Source: Chenopodium formosanum | Taxonomy: Eukaryota > Streptophyta > Magnoliopsida > Caryophyllales > Amaranthaceae | Direction of reading: 5' to 3' | DNA: 64,000 nucleotides | Assembly (NCBI GenBank): GCA_024500155.1 | Contig: CM044857.1 | Span: 3,970,501 to 4,034,500, forward strand | Shown: positions 46,101 to 56,970 of the stretch, one piece after another | Layout: each line of letters begins with the position of its first letter | Numbering within the stretch: position 1 is the stretch's first letter | The notes under the pieces: model-generated | The model's database searches: none | What the model was told of the DNA's origin: nothing | What the model saw: the letters and a program-made list of their open reading frames with translations, nothing else | Translations under genes and position numbers: made by a program

Positions 46101-49100
46101 TTGTTCCTTGTAAGCTCCATTCTTCAAGGAAAGGGCAATGATAGTGATCATGCCCCCCATAAAAATGTCGTCACCAAGTCAGTTGTCCCGAGTATCCAAA
46201 AGCCTTTGGATGAAGGTGGAGGAGCATTGGAACTTGAGGCGCTGAGGGTTGTCGGCCAAAAATAGACAAGCTACCTCATCCTTAACCATTGAGCTGAGGT
46301 TTGCTTTGAAGAACACGGCATATTGGAGAAGCCCAGCAACGTATCTCATGGCTATGTGGATGATGGTGTTAGTTCGAAAACTATCCCTGGAGGATATGCT
46401 CCTCCACCATTCTTGCTCGTTGTAGGGGATGTGATGAGTGGAAGTCATCTCGCAAGGATAATCTAGCCCAGTCGCATGCCAATGGAAGATCTCGTTTAGA
46501 TCACTCTCGGTGAGGGAGTGATCCTCATTGAACATGCGAAAATGTATCGCAAGCTGAGGTTCCTCATCGTTAAACTCCGGCTCTATGACTTCCTTCCGGA
46601 GAGAGGCAAGGAATTCCAAAGTTACTCACTCATAGGTGTGAGCGTGAAGGTAGATGAATTCACCCCATCCAAAATTTTGTGCTAACCGGACTACCTCATC
46701 CAATATACCGAGCTTTTGCAACGTTGTATTCTCACCAAGAGTGATCTAAACGAGATCTTCCATTGGCATGCGACCGGGCTAGACCATCCTTGCGAGATGA
46801 CTTCCACTCATCGCATCCCCTACAACGAGCAAGAATGGTGGAGGAGCATATCCTTCGGGGATAGTTTCCGAACTAACACATCTAAGGTCAACAACATCAT
46901 CCACATAGCCATGAGTTACTTTGCTGGGCTTCTCCAATATGCCGTGTTCTTCAAAGCAAACCTCGGCTCAATGGTTAAGGATGAGGTAGCTTGTCTATTT
47001 TTGGCCGACAACCCTCAGCGCCTCAAGTTCCAATGCTCCTCCACCTTCATCCAAAGGCTTTTGGATACTCGGGACAACGGACTTGGTGACGACATTTTTA
47101 TGGGGGGCATGATCACTATCATTGCCCTTTCCTTGAAGAATGGAGCTTACAAGGAACAAATAGAAATGCTCCCATTTGTGCACCAAACCCGAGAGGAAGT
47201 CACCGACGAGTTTCCTCCCTATTCTCTCTCCCTTAGTGCTCTCCGTCACAATCGCTTCATCAACTAATCCACAAGCAAGCGCAAATTCATCCTCTTAGTG
47301 GACAAAGAGGTTGAATGGTGTGTCCTTCCGGACCCATCCCTCACTACGGTGGACCACTCCTCTCCTCTCAAATGAAAGATCCCCCAGCAGCACATCCCTG
47401 ATGAATTAAGAAGAACACGAGCCCGGGGTGCAGTTCCTCATCCTCCGTCGGTCCATCGCCAGGAGCAAACCGTTCCCCCCCTTAGCGGGGGAGGTGAGGC
47501 ATCTTCCTCTTCCTCCTTTCCTCCTTTTGATATGAATGCCCTCCGTAGTACCCTCGAGGATATCCGCCGAAATAACCAAGCTTCCATTTAACAATGGGGG
47601 TACTACGGGAGGATGAATTATGATAACCTTGTACAAGCGGGCATCCAAGCGCCCTATGTTAACTACCCCTACCACCTTCCTCAAGAGGGTCCGGTTCCAC
47701 ATTGGGACCCCTATGACCCCAACAACCCTACCCCCAATGTCTACCCCTATTGGGAAGGTCTCATCGAACCTTCTCAACGTATTGGCACCCCACCTTACGA
47801 TCCTTATTGCCCAGGTGAGTGTGATCCGGCTTTTGATCCGGCTCGCACATCCACCCCAAACCCTTTTGATGGGGGTAAGGGTGACCAGGGGTGGCCCTAT
47901 GAGCATTTCAACCAACCCTTCCACCCATTTATGGACACTCCTGGGTTTGATTTTGAGAACCCTCCTCGTCCTAGAGGGCAAGGAGAAAGGAACCCATGAT
48001 GAGGGTTCCCTTCCTCCCCCCAAAACTTTTAACTTTTGCACGGGACGTGCAAAAGACTAGTGTGGGGGAGGATGTTCCTTTTTGGGTTGGTTGAAGTGTA
48101 CATAGAAGGGTAGTGGCTTGTACATGAGGAGGACTATTGAAGATTGTGGCCTTGTTGTAGTTGATGATGTTGTGATGATGATGTGATGATGATGTTGTGA
48201 TGTGATGATGATGATGATGTGATGGTGATGATGGTGATGTTTTGATGATGATTTTTGATGATAAATGAGCTTTGTGTAGGCGAAGATGCTTCCAAGGAAA
48301 AATCCAAAATTCTCGACAATCCAAATTCCCTTAATCCAAACTTTGTAGATAACTTTTTATTTATTTATTTTTTTTATCTATAACTCTAGTCTTTTTCTTT
48401 GGTTTCTATTTTTTTTTTCTTGTTTTGTCATAGTTTCTTTTGTTTTGACTCACCTTTCCTTTCTTGAAGCTTGAAAGCGGAAACGAAGGAAGTTAAGGAG
48501 CAACACAAGCTCCCTTGGTGAGATTGTATGAATTATCTTGTCTTCCATTTCAAGCAGCATTTGGTGAGACCTTTCCTCTCTTTTATTTGCTCTTTCTTTG
48601 AGTGTTTAGTCTAGGTTCAGCTTAGGAAGAAGTTGAATGGTTCGAGGATGTTTGCTTTTGGTTCTATGGAACCTGGGATCGTTGATGTTGTTATCGAACG
48701 ATCACTTGTATGACGATTGGGATTTAATTGGATTATATGCCTCGTGTGTGAACCTTTTTGATTTCTTCCTCTTTCTTTTGTTTTGTTTTTCCCTTTTTGT
48801 GTTACAAACATGACTATGACAAGTTAAAATGATTTTTAATGTGGAATATGCTCATTCATTTGGTTGTGTATGCCTTAAATGATGTTGCATCTTTGAATGC
48901 TTATCTTCCTAATTGATGAGGGTTTGCACGGTTTGAGAATGCTCAGGGTTGAGTTAGACACATAGTAAGCTAAGGTAGCGCGGTTTAGAACTTTTAAGGA
49001 CATTTGAACCCCTAGTTCACGGGAAAGTGGTAAGATGGAATTGCTCTCTATAGTGGATAGGATTCCCTCTAGTTAGTATTTGCTTATTTCTTATCCCATG

Positions 49101-52100
49101 TGAGCGTCATTTGTTCTAGCCTTCATCATTCTTGTGAGCGGCATTTTGGATCCTTAACTATGCATGTGTTAATCTTTGTGTTGGTATCTAGCTCCCGAGA
49201 TCGTGACCAAACAACTCTAGAGGAGGAAGAGGGCATTTCTTCTCATTTCTCTTTGTTTTCTTTATGTTTTGTTACAAATTTGGTTTTTATTTTTGCATCC
49301 ACCTACTTGCTAACCAATTTGAGTCTTGTTTCCCTTTCTTGACTTAGTCATATTAAAAACCTATCGGCCTATGTTCTACCGACCCTTGTAGTTAGTGAAG
49401 CATTGGCTTGTAAGGTTCGAGTTTGAGAGTGTTGATCTTGAGCAAGAAAGTTGTGTAATAAGTTCAAGTAAGGTTATGAAAGTTGGTTAAGAATATGCAA
49501 AAGGTTTGTGAAGAAGGTTGCAATACATGAAAACCAAGTGAAAAAAAAAAAGAAAAAAAAAAGAGAAAAAAAAATGATGAAAAAAAAAAGATGAAAGAAA
49601 TGAAAAGGGATGAAGTAATGTTGTGAGGTTTGTATCGAAGGTTGTAATTTGAGGTTATGTTCAATTCTTAGGTTGTTCTTGAGAGATGGCCACTCTTTTG
49701 CTTCACTTAGGATTTGCCACCAAAATTTTCAAATTGATTCCCAACCTTAACCCCTAGCCATGACATTACAACCCTATTTAAGACCCTTGGACTTGGAAGA
49801 ACTCGGTCAAAGACCGGTGGAGGGAGATAGATTTCAACCTATGGAGAGAGTATGCATAGTTGAGATGTCGGGATGACCTTATGATTCCACATAAAAATAT
49901 CTTTTTCCGGTTCCCTCGAGGAATCATGAGGAGCTAGCTAGGGGATGACTTGGAACTAGTGGAGAGAACGTGGACCGTCTTGGTTGGGGCTAGGCCGGAG
50001 AGTGAAGTCATTAGTTCTCTATGCTTAGCTTAGGTTTGTCTCTTTCAACCCCCCGAGCATCTTATAACGTGTTTTAACTCATTGAATTGAGAAAGGTGAG
50101 TATTCTCTGGTGCATGTCTTTTCGTTCGAGTTCAAATGGAGCATTTTCTACATAAGTGCTTAATTGGTCTTCCTTAACCCTTGTCATGTTATATTTGTTG
50201 TGACTTTCTCTTTGTTTTGGCATTCCTTGCTCGAGGACTAACAAGAGGCAAGTGTGGGGGAATTTGATGAGTGGCATTTATATCACGATTAAGGTTCATT
50301 TTGATGGTCATTTTCCCACATTTGCGGCTTGCTTGCATCCTTTTCTTTGCACTTAGTTCCCTTTCCCTTTATGCATCTTCTTTCCTAGATTTTGCCCCTT
50401 TTTCCTACTCTTTTTTTTTATTTCCATGCTTTTGCTTTGTAGGAACCATCGGGGTTTTCAAGAGGAGGAAGCTAAGCTTAAGAAAAGCTGAAGGAAGCAA
50501 GATTTAGAAGAGGTTCGGCCGAACCTCCTGAAGGTGTGGCCGAATCAGGATGTGGCCGAACCTGCTCAGTGGTCCGGTCGAACGTCGAGGCAGAGTCAAG
50601 AAGCAATTTGGCAATTTTGCAGGAGTGGTCGAACCTCAGAAGTTCGACCACACCAGGATCAGGGAGGCTCGACCGAACCTACCCTGTAGTCCGGCCGAAC
50701 CTTCCCAGTGTTCGGTCGGACCACTCCTCTATTTCAGAGGGCTCTGTACGGACTATATAAGTCCCATTTTAGAACGTTTTGATGTAATTGGAAAAACTTA
50801 GTTTTAATTTGCTGCACAATTTTTAGCTTAATCTAGAGAGAGAAACAATATTAGTCTTCACTTGGTAGAGAGAGAAAGTGTGGATTTCTTCATTGATGAA
50901 CTTGGATTTTGAAGAAGAAGCTTGTTTAATCTTTTGTAGATCTTCAACTTCAATTAATGAGCAATCTCTTACTCTTTCTCTTTACTTTTGCATTTAATTT
51001 TGCTTGTTTACTTTGATTTTCCTTCTTTGCTTATTAATCATGTTGATGCTTATTGATTTGATGATTGATATTGTTCTCAACATGATTTGTGAGTAGTCTC
51101 TTAGCCAAGGGTGTGGGGATGGTGGAGTTGCTAATTGTTCAATAATTTTAACAATACTCGTAAAATGTAACAGAGGAAGTACTACATTTGAGTATAGGTA
51201 GTTCCCATTAAAACAAACATATAAAGTTATGATGTATGTATATCAATATATGAGCCAATGAGGTGCTATGTTGTGTATGCTAGCCAATTTCTATTTAGGT
51301 TGTTGGAAGCAATTTTATTTCATTTTATTTATTTATTTATTTTTTTCTGTGAGACAGTGAAAGGTCTTAAAAACATTATTATGCAATGTTAGAGACATAA
51401 TTTACCTACTTGCAGCATGTCTTGCAGGTCCGGATTTATGTCCAGTAGCAGCAGTCATCCGAATTCGATTATTTAGATCACGACCAATTGGAACCTCAAC
51501 GCGGCCAGAAGCAGAGGTAGGCACCCCGGAAGTGACACTTAAATAAACTCTGGTCACTGTATGGGCCTTAAATTGCTCTGCCAAATGAGCATGAGAATGT
51601 TCATCCTGTCAACAACACATAATTTTTACAATATTTATAATTACGTGAACCATTTTCATTCTCTTCAGTTGCAATAGAAACAAAACATCCTGTAAAATAT
51701 TATAAATCTTACCTTAGCAACAACTAGCAATCCACTAGTGCCTTTGTCTAGCCTGTGAACTATCCCAGGGCGAATTGAACAGGATGCATCTTCACAAGTA
51801 GTTTGATCTGTAGGATGGACGTCTATATTGAGATCATCCTCAGACACGTCATCTGCCTCAGAAAGCCACCCAACATCAGTTACTGCAACATTGGGGAGAC
51901 TGCAATGGTTCAAAATTGCATTAACAAGAGTGCCCCTTGGATTTCCAGGTGCAGGATGGACAACCTAATAACAGTATAGATATTCACGGTATTAAGCTAG
52001 GTAGGAATGCTGATTACATCTGTACCATAAACTTATAACTTACAAATTTTGATGGACACATAATTCCTCATCCATCTCAAAAGCAAAGAATCTCACAAAT

Positions 52101-52585
52101 ACTCTTTGCATGATTCTACCCTAGTTTCTCTTTGTTAGTCCTATTTTACTTTTTATTGGCCCAAAAAAATAAAAACCTCATAATTACGCCCTATTTATTT
52201 TTGTTAGTCCTATTTTACTTTTTAAATGATTTTTGATTCACACATTCAAGTATAAATATCTTCAATATGGAATTATGTATAATACAAATACCATTAAAAA
52301 AAAAATGATATTATGAAACAACGCAGTATCTTGAAAAATTATTAATACTCCCTCTGTTTTTTTTTTTTTATGAGCTAGAGTTGAGATTTTCCACTATTCA
52401 TAAGTCATCATTGACTTAATTTTTTACCAATATATTATATATAAATATGATCATATAATATGTTGTTGGATTTGTCATAATGTTTACTTTTATAATTTAA
52501 TTTTTTCCATAATTTTTACTAATCTCTTATTAAAAATATTGATGGTCAAAGTTATATCTCGACAAATATGCAAATTTGACTTTAG

Positions 52586-52625
<40 letters not shown>

Positions 52626-54612
52626 AAAAAACAAAAAAAAAAAAAAAAAAAAAACACAGAGGGAGTACTAATTGCATTGGAATCTAATATCATTCCAAAC
52701 AAGACTTACAATAAAGAAACGAAAGGAGAAGTATACTGATGTACAAATGTAGACACAAAAAATGCCCAAATCAGACAGCTAACAACTTTTAAAGCTAGAA
52801 TGGGCATCCATCATGCTAAAGACAAGAGTCATTGCAGATCATCTACACATATGATTCTGGAAAATTCTAATGATACTCAATTACTTTCTGAAAGCCAATT
52901 ATTAATAAAATTTCTAGTAGTGCTTGCAACAGGAATAAGCTCTCACAATGGAAGGTGCATGACAAACATTAACATTTTTTATACCAGTAACAGAATCAGA
53001 TTACATCTGTTGTATCAAGGACATCATTTCAATATAAACCCTTTTGAATAAATTCTAATTATATATACATGATAAGTTCAGAAAAAATTGACATCATCAA
53101 GTGCAAAGGGCTAAATGTAGGATGAGATCAATAATTTTTTTATGGGTTGGATTAAAGAGGTAATGTGGATATAGTAGTCACATAACAGTTCCTTAAATCT
53201 TCATACAGCAGTAGAAACCTTAGAATGCATATGTGATGGAAAACCTCATTTCAAAACACAATAAGCTCCCAATGAATAATAAAGCACATAACTTTTAATC
53301 AATAATAAAGCAGTGTAGCACAGCCAATTAATGGAGTATGAAAGACCATCAACAAACATTGACATAAGAATCCATACCATATGTGGAGGTTTATTCACAA
53401 CTAAAACATGATCATCCTCATATGTAATGTCCAAAGGTATATCCTCTGCATCAGCCCTCAATGGTTGCAGTTTGGCTATAGTGCAGTTGATTTCATCCCC
53501 TGTTCTAACACCATATGATACCTACAAAAACAACGACTACCCTAGTGAGAATTCCCTTATTTTTTTTATTTTTTTTTTTTTGGTTTTATTATTGACAAAT
53601 GACGGGGAGATCTCTTTGATTTGCAAAACTCTCACAAATGAAGTGGCATATTTGTAATTGAATCAAAAAATATATCTTATCCAAATGATTGAATATTCAA
53701 TGACCATGGTAATATATTTCATCATTCTTATTCTATATGATATCATATTAAAAAAAAAAATAACATCATAGTTCTTAACTACTTCATACGAAGTATACCA
53801 TAGTATAATCTTGATTTGTGTATATACCATCCCCATTATCATTACCATAAGTCTTGATTTGTTTTGCATAATATATACCATTACCGATATTACCATAATC
53901 ATTACCATATAAATTCTTCACCATTACCACTGTTTATCTATTCATTACTGCCTACCAAACGAGCATTTCTCAATCTCTAATAACTTGAGTCATTAATGAT
54001 TCTAATAACACACGATATAAAATTGTAGCTTGATGGCATTATCTTAATACGGAGTACCAACAAAGAATACTAGAGATACCAATAAAGCATTTTACGTTTA
54101 TTGGTATTATTGTAGGAGTATTTTGGTATTATAGTAATCCTACAACAACAAAGCCTTATCCAAAACTTATTTTGGGGTCGGCTAACATAAATTGTCGTAA
54201 TACCATCCAAAAACATTAATTACTAAGTTAACAACTAAATTCGACATTAGAATTCAAGTATACAACAAATAGTGCAAAAATGAAAAATCAAGAAAATGAA
54301 ATAGAGAAATGGGAGTAGTAATACCTTATCGACAACGCGGCCATTAACGCAGACAAGGCCAGCGCGAATACTGGATTGAACCCTAGCTCTGCTAATTCCA
54401 TTAATTTTGGAGGAAATCCAAGCGTCAAGCCTAGTTTTAGCGACGCCTTCGACCGTCACTTTTTCCTCCAATTTAACTCCTTCGTAGTTGGTTCTTACAC
54501 CTTCAGCGGAAGAAGTGGTGGAGAAGGCTTTGACGAGAGATGAAACCCTAAATCCAATTGTTTGGCGTGGAGGGAATTGGCAGAAGGTAGGAGATGAAGT
54601 GAGTGCCATCAT
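40172..54612 (-). CDS. RluD-like RNA pseudouridine synthase, organelle-targeted, 7 exons
   Basis: Minus-strand exons: 54612-54325, 53521-53378, 51964-51713, 51605-51406, 41576-41498, 40537-40362, 40271-40172. All introns are GT-AG; the joined frame is 1239 nt, 412 residues. The first 40 residues are Ser/Thr-rich with few acids (ALTSSPTFCQFPPRQTIGF), as in a transit peptide. An S4 RNA-binding domain spans about 61-96 (RLDAWISSKINGISRARVQS). The catalytic domain has VVNKPPHMVVHPAPGN, then HRLDKGTSGLLVVAK with the catalytic aspartate D217, then ETGRTHQIRVHAKYMGIPLLGD and CLHAMVLGFKHPCTG. It should isomerise uridine to pseudouridine in organellar rRNA; the Arabidopsis chloroplast RNA pseudouridine synthase 2 type is the likely relative. 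Either ATG (54612 or 54609) could start it. Intron 4 (41577-51405) is 9829 bp and full of transposons. No coding lesion was seen. Confidence 0.94.
41051..41170 (-). mobile_element. Possible tRNA-derived SINE in synthase intron 5
   Basis: On the minus strand there is an A-box-like TAGCTTAGTCAGTTGAAG (41159-41142), a B-box-like GTTCAAATTCC (41106-41096), then a short body and an A-rich tail (T-run at 41049-41060 on plus). No target duplication was recognised. Confidence 0.5.
41877..42563 (+). mobile_element. Solo Ty1/copia LTR with TSD
   Basis: A 687-bp LTR, TGTTGGG to CCTAACA, flanked by perfect GTCTG duplications (41872-41876, 42564-42568). TATAAATA is at 42305-42312. The GGTTTTCCACGTAAAAATCTTGTG block near 42472 is typical of plant copia LTRs. 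It lies in intron 4 of the synthase gene, opposite to the direction of transcription. The 61-codon ORF inside is not a gene. Confidence 0.92.
42757..42834. repeat. (TTGTTA)n/(TTA)n microsatellite
   Basis: Compound tract of TTGTTA-type units passing into TTA/ATT units. The asparagine-run ORF on the minus strand is an artefact of the repeat. Confidence 0.9.
43330..44480 (+). pseudogene. LINE reverse-transcriptase remnant
   Basis: Decayed non-LTR reverse transcriptase readable across frames: RSTMEAIYLIRQMMKFY, then HIVFIDLEKVYEKGPRGILW, then TIGLHQESILSPFLFATVLDEVTK. A frameshifted CCLRMISFGE lies where the F/YADD box is expected, followed by SRSKTEYL. The C-terminal part reads MRMLRWMCGNTLQDRIRNE and later LRWFEHV with substitutions. 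This is the common plant L1-type arrangement. Stops, frameshifts and a 12-G run (44175-44186) show it is inactive. It lies in intron 4 of the synthase gene, on the opposite strand. Confidence 0.85.
44602..44825. mobile_element. Stowaway-like MITE
   Basis: A 224-bp AT-rich element with TA on both sides (44600-44601, 44826-44827) and ends CTCCCACCAACC / GGAGGGGG. Its interior (CATTGACTT, ATTATTGGATTTGTC) is shared with the MITE at 52348-52665, so both belong to one family. Confidence 0.7.
44903..46519 (-). repeat. Left arm of large inverted repeat (Athila-like gag region)
   Basis: This arm is the inverse of 46729-48400. The outer end starts AAAAAGACTAGAGTTATAGAT; the inner end lies near the GATCTAAACGAGATC stretch. 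On the minus strand it encodes the same Gag-like protein as the right arm: 46619-46179, including LFLADNPQRLKFQCSSTFIQ, and a proline-rich C-terminal region near 45650-45290 interrupted by a TAG where the right arm has TGG. The arms differ by substitutions and small indels, for example near 45438. Confidence 0.88.
46520..46728. other. Loop between the inverted-repeat arms
   Basis: About 209 bp not shared between the arms. On the minus side 46520-46619 still encodes the N-terminal part of the Gag-like frame (MEFLASLRKEVIEPEFNDEE). The right part, 46620-46728, is AT/GC-mixed with no clear coding role. Confidence 0.7.
46716..47999 (+). pseudogene. Athila ORF1-like protein, broken
   Basis: First frame (46716-47267) reads SDLNEIFHWHATGLDHPCEM, EWWRSISFGDSFRTNT, IIHIAMSYFAGLLQYAVFF and GLGDDIFMGGMITIIALSL. 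This resembles the Athila ORF-1 / putative plant transposon protein family, whose members pair a dead-end Gag-like domain with Athila-type elements. After stops at 47265 and near 47375, the frame 47613-47999 continues with a Pro/Tyr-rich tail (APYVNYPYHLPQEGPVPHWD). The two pieces look like one former protein of more than 400 residues. No reverse transcriptase or integrase follows, so the element was non-autonomous or lost its pol. Confidence 0.7.
46729..48400 (+). repeat. Right arm of large inverted repeat
   Basis: Plus-strand copy with the longer open frames: 46716-47267 and 47613-47999. Its outer end is TCTATAACTCTAGTCTTTTT, the inverse of the left arm's start. It runs on into the noncoding and LTR part of the Athila-like element, so the right arm is the original orientation and the left arm the inverted copy. 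Confidence 0.88.
48401..50264 (+). other. Internal noncoding region of the Athila-like element
   Basis: 1.9 kb without a coherent ORF between the gag-like part and the 3' LTR. It has T-rich and A-rich tracts (49542-49590). It ends in the polypurine tract GGCAAGTGTGGGGGAAT at 50248-50264. A second similar run, AGTGTGGGGGAGG (about 48059-48071), occurs at the end of the gag-like part. Confidence 0.6.
50265..51135 (+). mobile_element. Athila-like 3' LTR (end approximate)
   Basis: Starts TGATGAGTGGCATTTATATC directly after the polypurine tract. A GC-rich array of TTCGGCCGAACC-type palindromes occupies 50510-50730 and the TATA box CTATATAAG follows at 50753-50761. The 3' end is uncertain: the sequence passes near 51135 into what looks like a Stowaway-like MITE end (AATACTCGTAAAATGTAACAGAGGAAGTA, ending 51181). 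No 5' LTR was found left of the inverted repeat. Confidence 0.7.
50510..50730 (+). repeat. CGGCCGAAC palindrome array in Athila-like LTR
   Basis: At least eight variants of GGTTCGGCCGAACC / GGTCGAACCT / TCGACCGAAC, many of them self-complementary, are packed into 220 bp immediately upstream of the TATA box. Confidence 0.85.
52348..52665. mobile_element. Stowaway-like MITE in synthase intron 2
   Basis: A 318-bp element with TA duplications (52346-52347, 52666-52667) and inverted ends CTCCCTCTGTTTTTT / AAAACACAGAGGGAG. A long A tract (about 52588-52654) next to the right end has expanded. The interior is related to the MITE at 44602. Confidence 0.9.
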
Positions 54613-54776
54613 TTTTTAGCTTTCACAAATTCTACACAAATTGTCTGATGACCCGGATTAAACCGGACCTTTTGGGCTTCTTTAATGTCTAAAGTAAGTT
54701 AGTCCCGTACGATGCACGATTTTAACAATAAAATATTTGACCATATATGTTAAAAGATATGATGTTAAATATTCTA

Positions 54777-54867
54777 CTACCTCCGTTTCTTATTAGTTGC
54801 AACTTTGGGGTATTATTTGTGAGATATAAAATATTCCAAAGTTGCAACTAATACGAAACGGAGGTAG
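54777..54867. mobile_element. Short Stowaway-like hairpin MITE upstream of the synthase gene
   Basis: A 91-bp element, TA on both sides (54775-54776, 54868-54869). Its ends CTACCTCCGTTTC and GAAACGGAGGTAG are perfect inverted repeats. The arms continue inward (TAGTTGCAACTTTGG / CCAAAGTTGCAACTA) so almost the whole element folds on itself. It lies about 165 bp upstream of the synthase start codon. Confidence 0.92.
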
Positions 54868-55323
54868 TAATTAGATTCATAATTAAAATAAAATTTAAAA
54901 AAATGCTAGCATTAGTGTTTAGTGGTTATAGGAGGAAAGAAGGAAAAATAAAAGAGCCTACCACTAATTACGTGGTAAATTTTTTTTCTCTACAAGAAAA
55001 TTGTGTTGTTACTTGTTAGTCTATTTATTAAAAAAAAAATTAAGTTTTTATGAAAATGTGTAATTAATTTAGGTTTTCCAAACAGTAGCTTTAACTTGAA
55101 AGGAAAAAAATAGAAGAATAAAAATTAAAAAAAAAAAAAAAAAAAAAAGGATGATGTCACTTATAATTTTGGCGGGAAATTTTTTATAAAAAGCTGACAC
55201 ATATGCAATTGTGATGTCAGCGGTTTCTACTTTAGTTATAGTTATAGATGCCACTCCCTTTATCCTTTTATTTTTGCCCCATTTGACATTACGCGATCTC
55301 TAAGATACATGTTAAAACTTTTA
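54868..55323. other. Intergenic region, nothing recognised
   Basis: AT-rich spacer between the MITE and the Mutator-like element, with a long A run at 55126-55148. No coding signal. Confidence 0.5.
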
Positions 55324-55475
55324 CGACTATTTCACCAAATGCCAATGAAAACTTTAAAAATTCACCAAATGTCATCGGACCTTTTAAAATTTACCAAATG
55401 CCACTGACAAATAGTATAATGTCATGTCGTGCCATTAATGAGGTCTTGACGTTAACAATATGTTAATGGGATTTG
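55324..55475 (+). repeat. MULE left terminal inverted repeat
   Basis: Contains three copies of a TTCACCAAATGYCA-type motif spaced about 29-31 bp (near 55330, 55359, 55390), then a stretch CATTAATGAGGTCT shared with the right end. Confidence 0.88.
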
Positions 55476-56112
55476 ACCACTTTTCCCTTTATTGTGTTTA
55501 ATGGCGCCATAAAGCACATTGACTCTCTGACTTCATCTAATTAGACTTAAAAAAAAAATAATAATAATAATCCCCTCCTCTCATTCTTCTTCCTCAACCT
55601 CCCTCTGTTCTTCGAAGTTTCAGCATCATTCAAACCCTCAAATCCATGAACAAAGAAGAAGCGTTCTTTAACACCTGAATGACCCCCCCATACAAAATTG
55701 CAGTTTTATCTGTTGTTGAACTTGTGCGAACCAAAACAGTAGTGACAACTAGTGGAAGAAGTCCGTGAGTTGAAATTTTATTCGGGGTGTTGGAGATAGC
55801 AAGCAAGGTAATAATCTCACTATCGATCTTCATTTCGCAATCTGATTGTGATTTTTTTTTTTTTTTTGCGAAAATTGAGTTAGGGTTAGGGTTTTCCCAA
55901 ATGATTAGTTTAATGTGTTTATTTTACTTGACCTGTGTGATTTAAAGTTAAAATTCATGTTAAAAACCTTATTTGTGGGTATTGATTTGGCATTGTTATG
56001 GTTTGTGATTGTCGAGTCCTTGATATGAAATTTTGGAAATGTTTGTATTGGTATGTTAGGCTTTGGTATGTGGTTGTTGATATGAATGATCTGTGTTGAT
56101 GTTCAGCAAAGT

Positions 56113-56460
56113 AATATGTCATTTGTTGTTAATAGGATGAGTAAAGTGTGGCTTAATGTCCATTACAAAGATCAGGGCTTTGATGTATTGGTTGATGATA
56201 CTGATAGAATAAGTCTAATGGACTTGTATGAGTTCATGTTTGAGGATACTGCTAAGCAAAATGTGATCCTCCCCAAATACTTTAGTTTGCATGTACTGCC
56301 ACCTAGAACTGATAGAAAGTTGGAGTTATGTGGGGATAGGGACATGCTGAAAATGTGGGAGTGGTATGAGGGTATGGAAACAATAGAAATATTCTTAGAG
56401 GAAACAGAAAGTCCTAGGCAGGTGTTTAAGGATGCTGATGCTAGTTTGAAAAAAGGGTGA
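56113..56460 (+). pseudogene. PB1-like N-terminal fragment of a MULE transposase
   Basis: I take the start at 56113 (MSFVVNRMSKVWLNVHYK); upstream in-frame codons from 56086 look like leader. The 115 residues have the plant PB1-like pattern seen at the start of many MULE transposases: KVWLNVHYKDQGF, a DLYEFMFE region, KYFSLHVLP and DRDMLKMWEWYEG. A TGA at 56458-56460 ends the frame. In other frames to about 57235 a Lys/Glu-rich part, a PPVSPEPQ-repeat part and an acidic SDDDDSEDSDYTRKE stretch can be read. So the former protein was longer but is broken, and the catalytic part is missing. Confidence 0.75.
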
Positions 56461-56799
56461 AGGGAATGGCTAAGAAGGCTAGATTGGATCTGGAAAAGGC
56501 CTAGGCTGAGAGAGAGCTGGAGGAACAACAACCTTATAAAGTTGCAGTTGAGGTTCATGTTGCTAATGTTGATGACTCACATGTTGAGTATGTAAGAGTG
56601 TTTGACACTCCAGTAGCTGATGAGGTTTTCCCAACTTGAGCTTGAACAAAGTACTCAGCCCTCAACTCCACCTAAACACTCTCAACCAACTTCTCCTCTG
56701 AACTAGCCCAAAACCTCATGTTAAAGGAGGAAAATGACTCCTAGGAAAAGGAAAAGCACACCCAAAAAAAGGCCAACTGAAAGAACCCAACCCAACCCT

Positions 56800-56970
56800 C
56801 CCCTCAACCACAAACAACCCCACCACCTCAACCACCAGTTTCACCTGAACCACAAACAACCCCTCCAGCAGTTTCACCTCAACCACCAGTTTCACCTGAA
56901 CCACAACCAACCCCACCACTAGTTTCACCTCAACCACAAATAACCCTACCTCAACCAGAAACAATTCCAC
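56800..56970 (+). repeat. Pro-rich minisatellite in MULE
   Basis: Imperfect tandem units of about 24-36 bp of the form CCACCAGTTTCACCTSAACCACAAACAACC, coding PPxVSPxPQTTPP. It is the source of several shadow ORFs on the minus strand. Confidence 0.85.

Noticed and set aside
52539..52739. Lys-rich and Phe-rich ORFs on the two strands
   Set aside because: Caused by the poly-A/poly-T tract of the MITE at 52348-52665.
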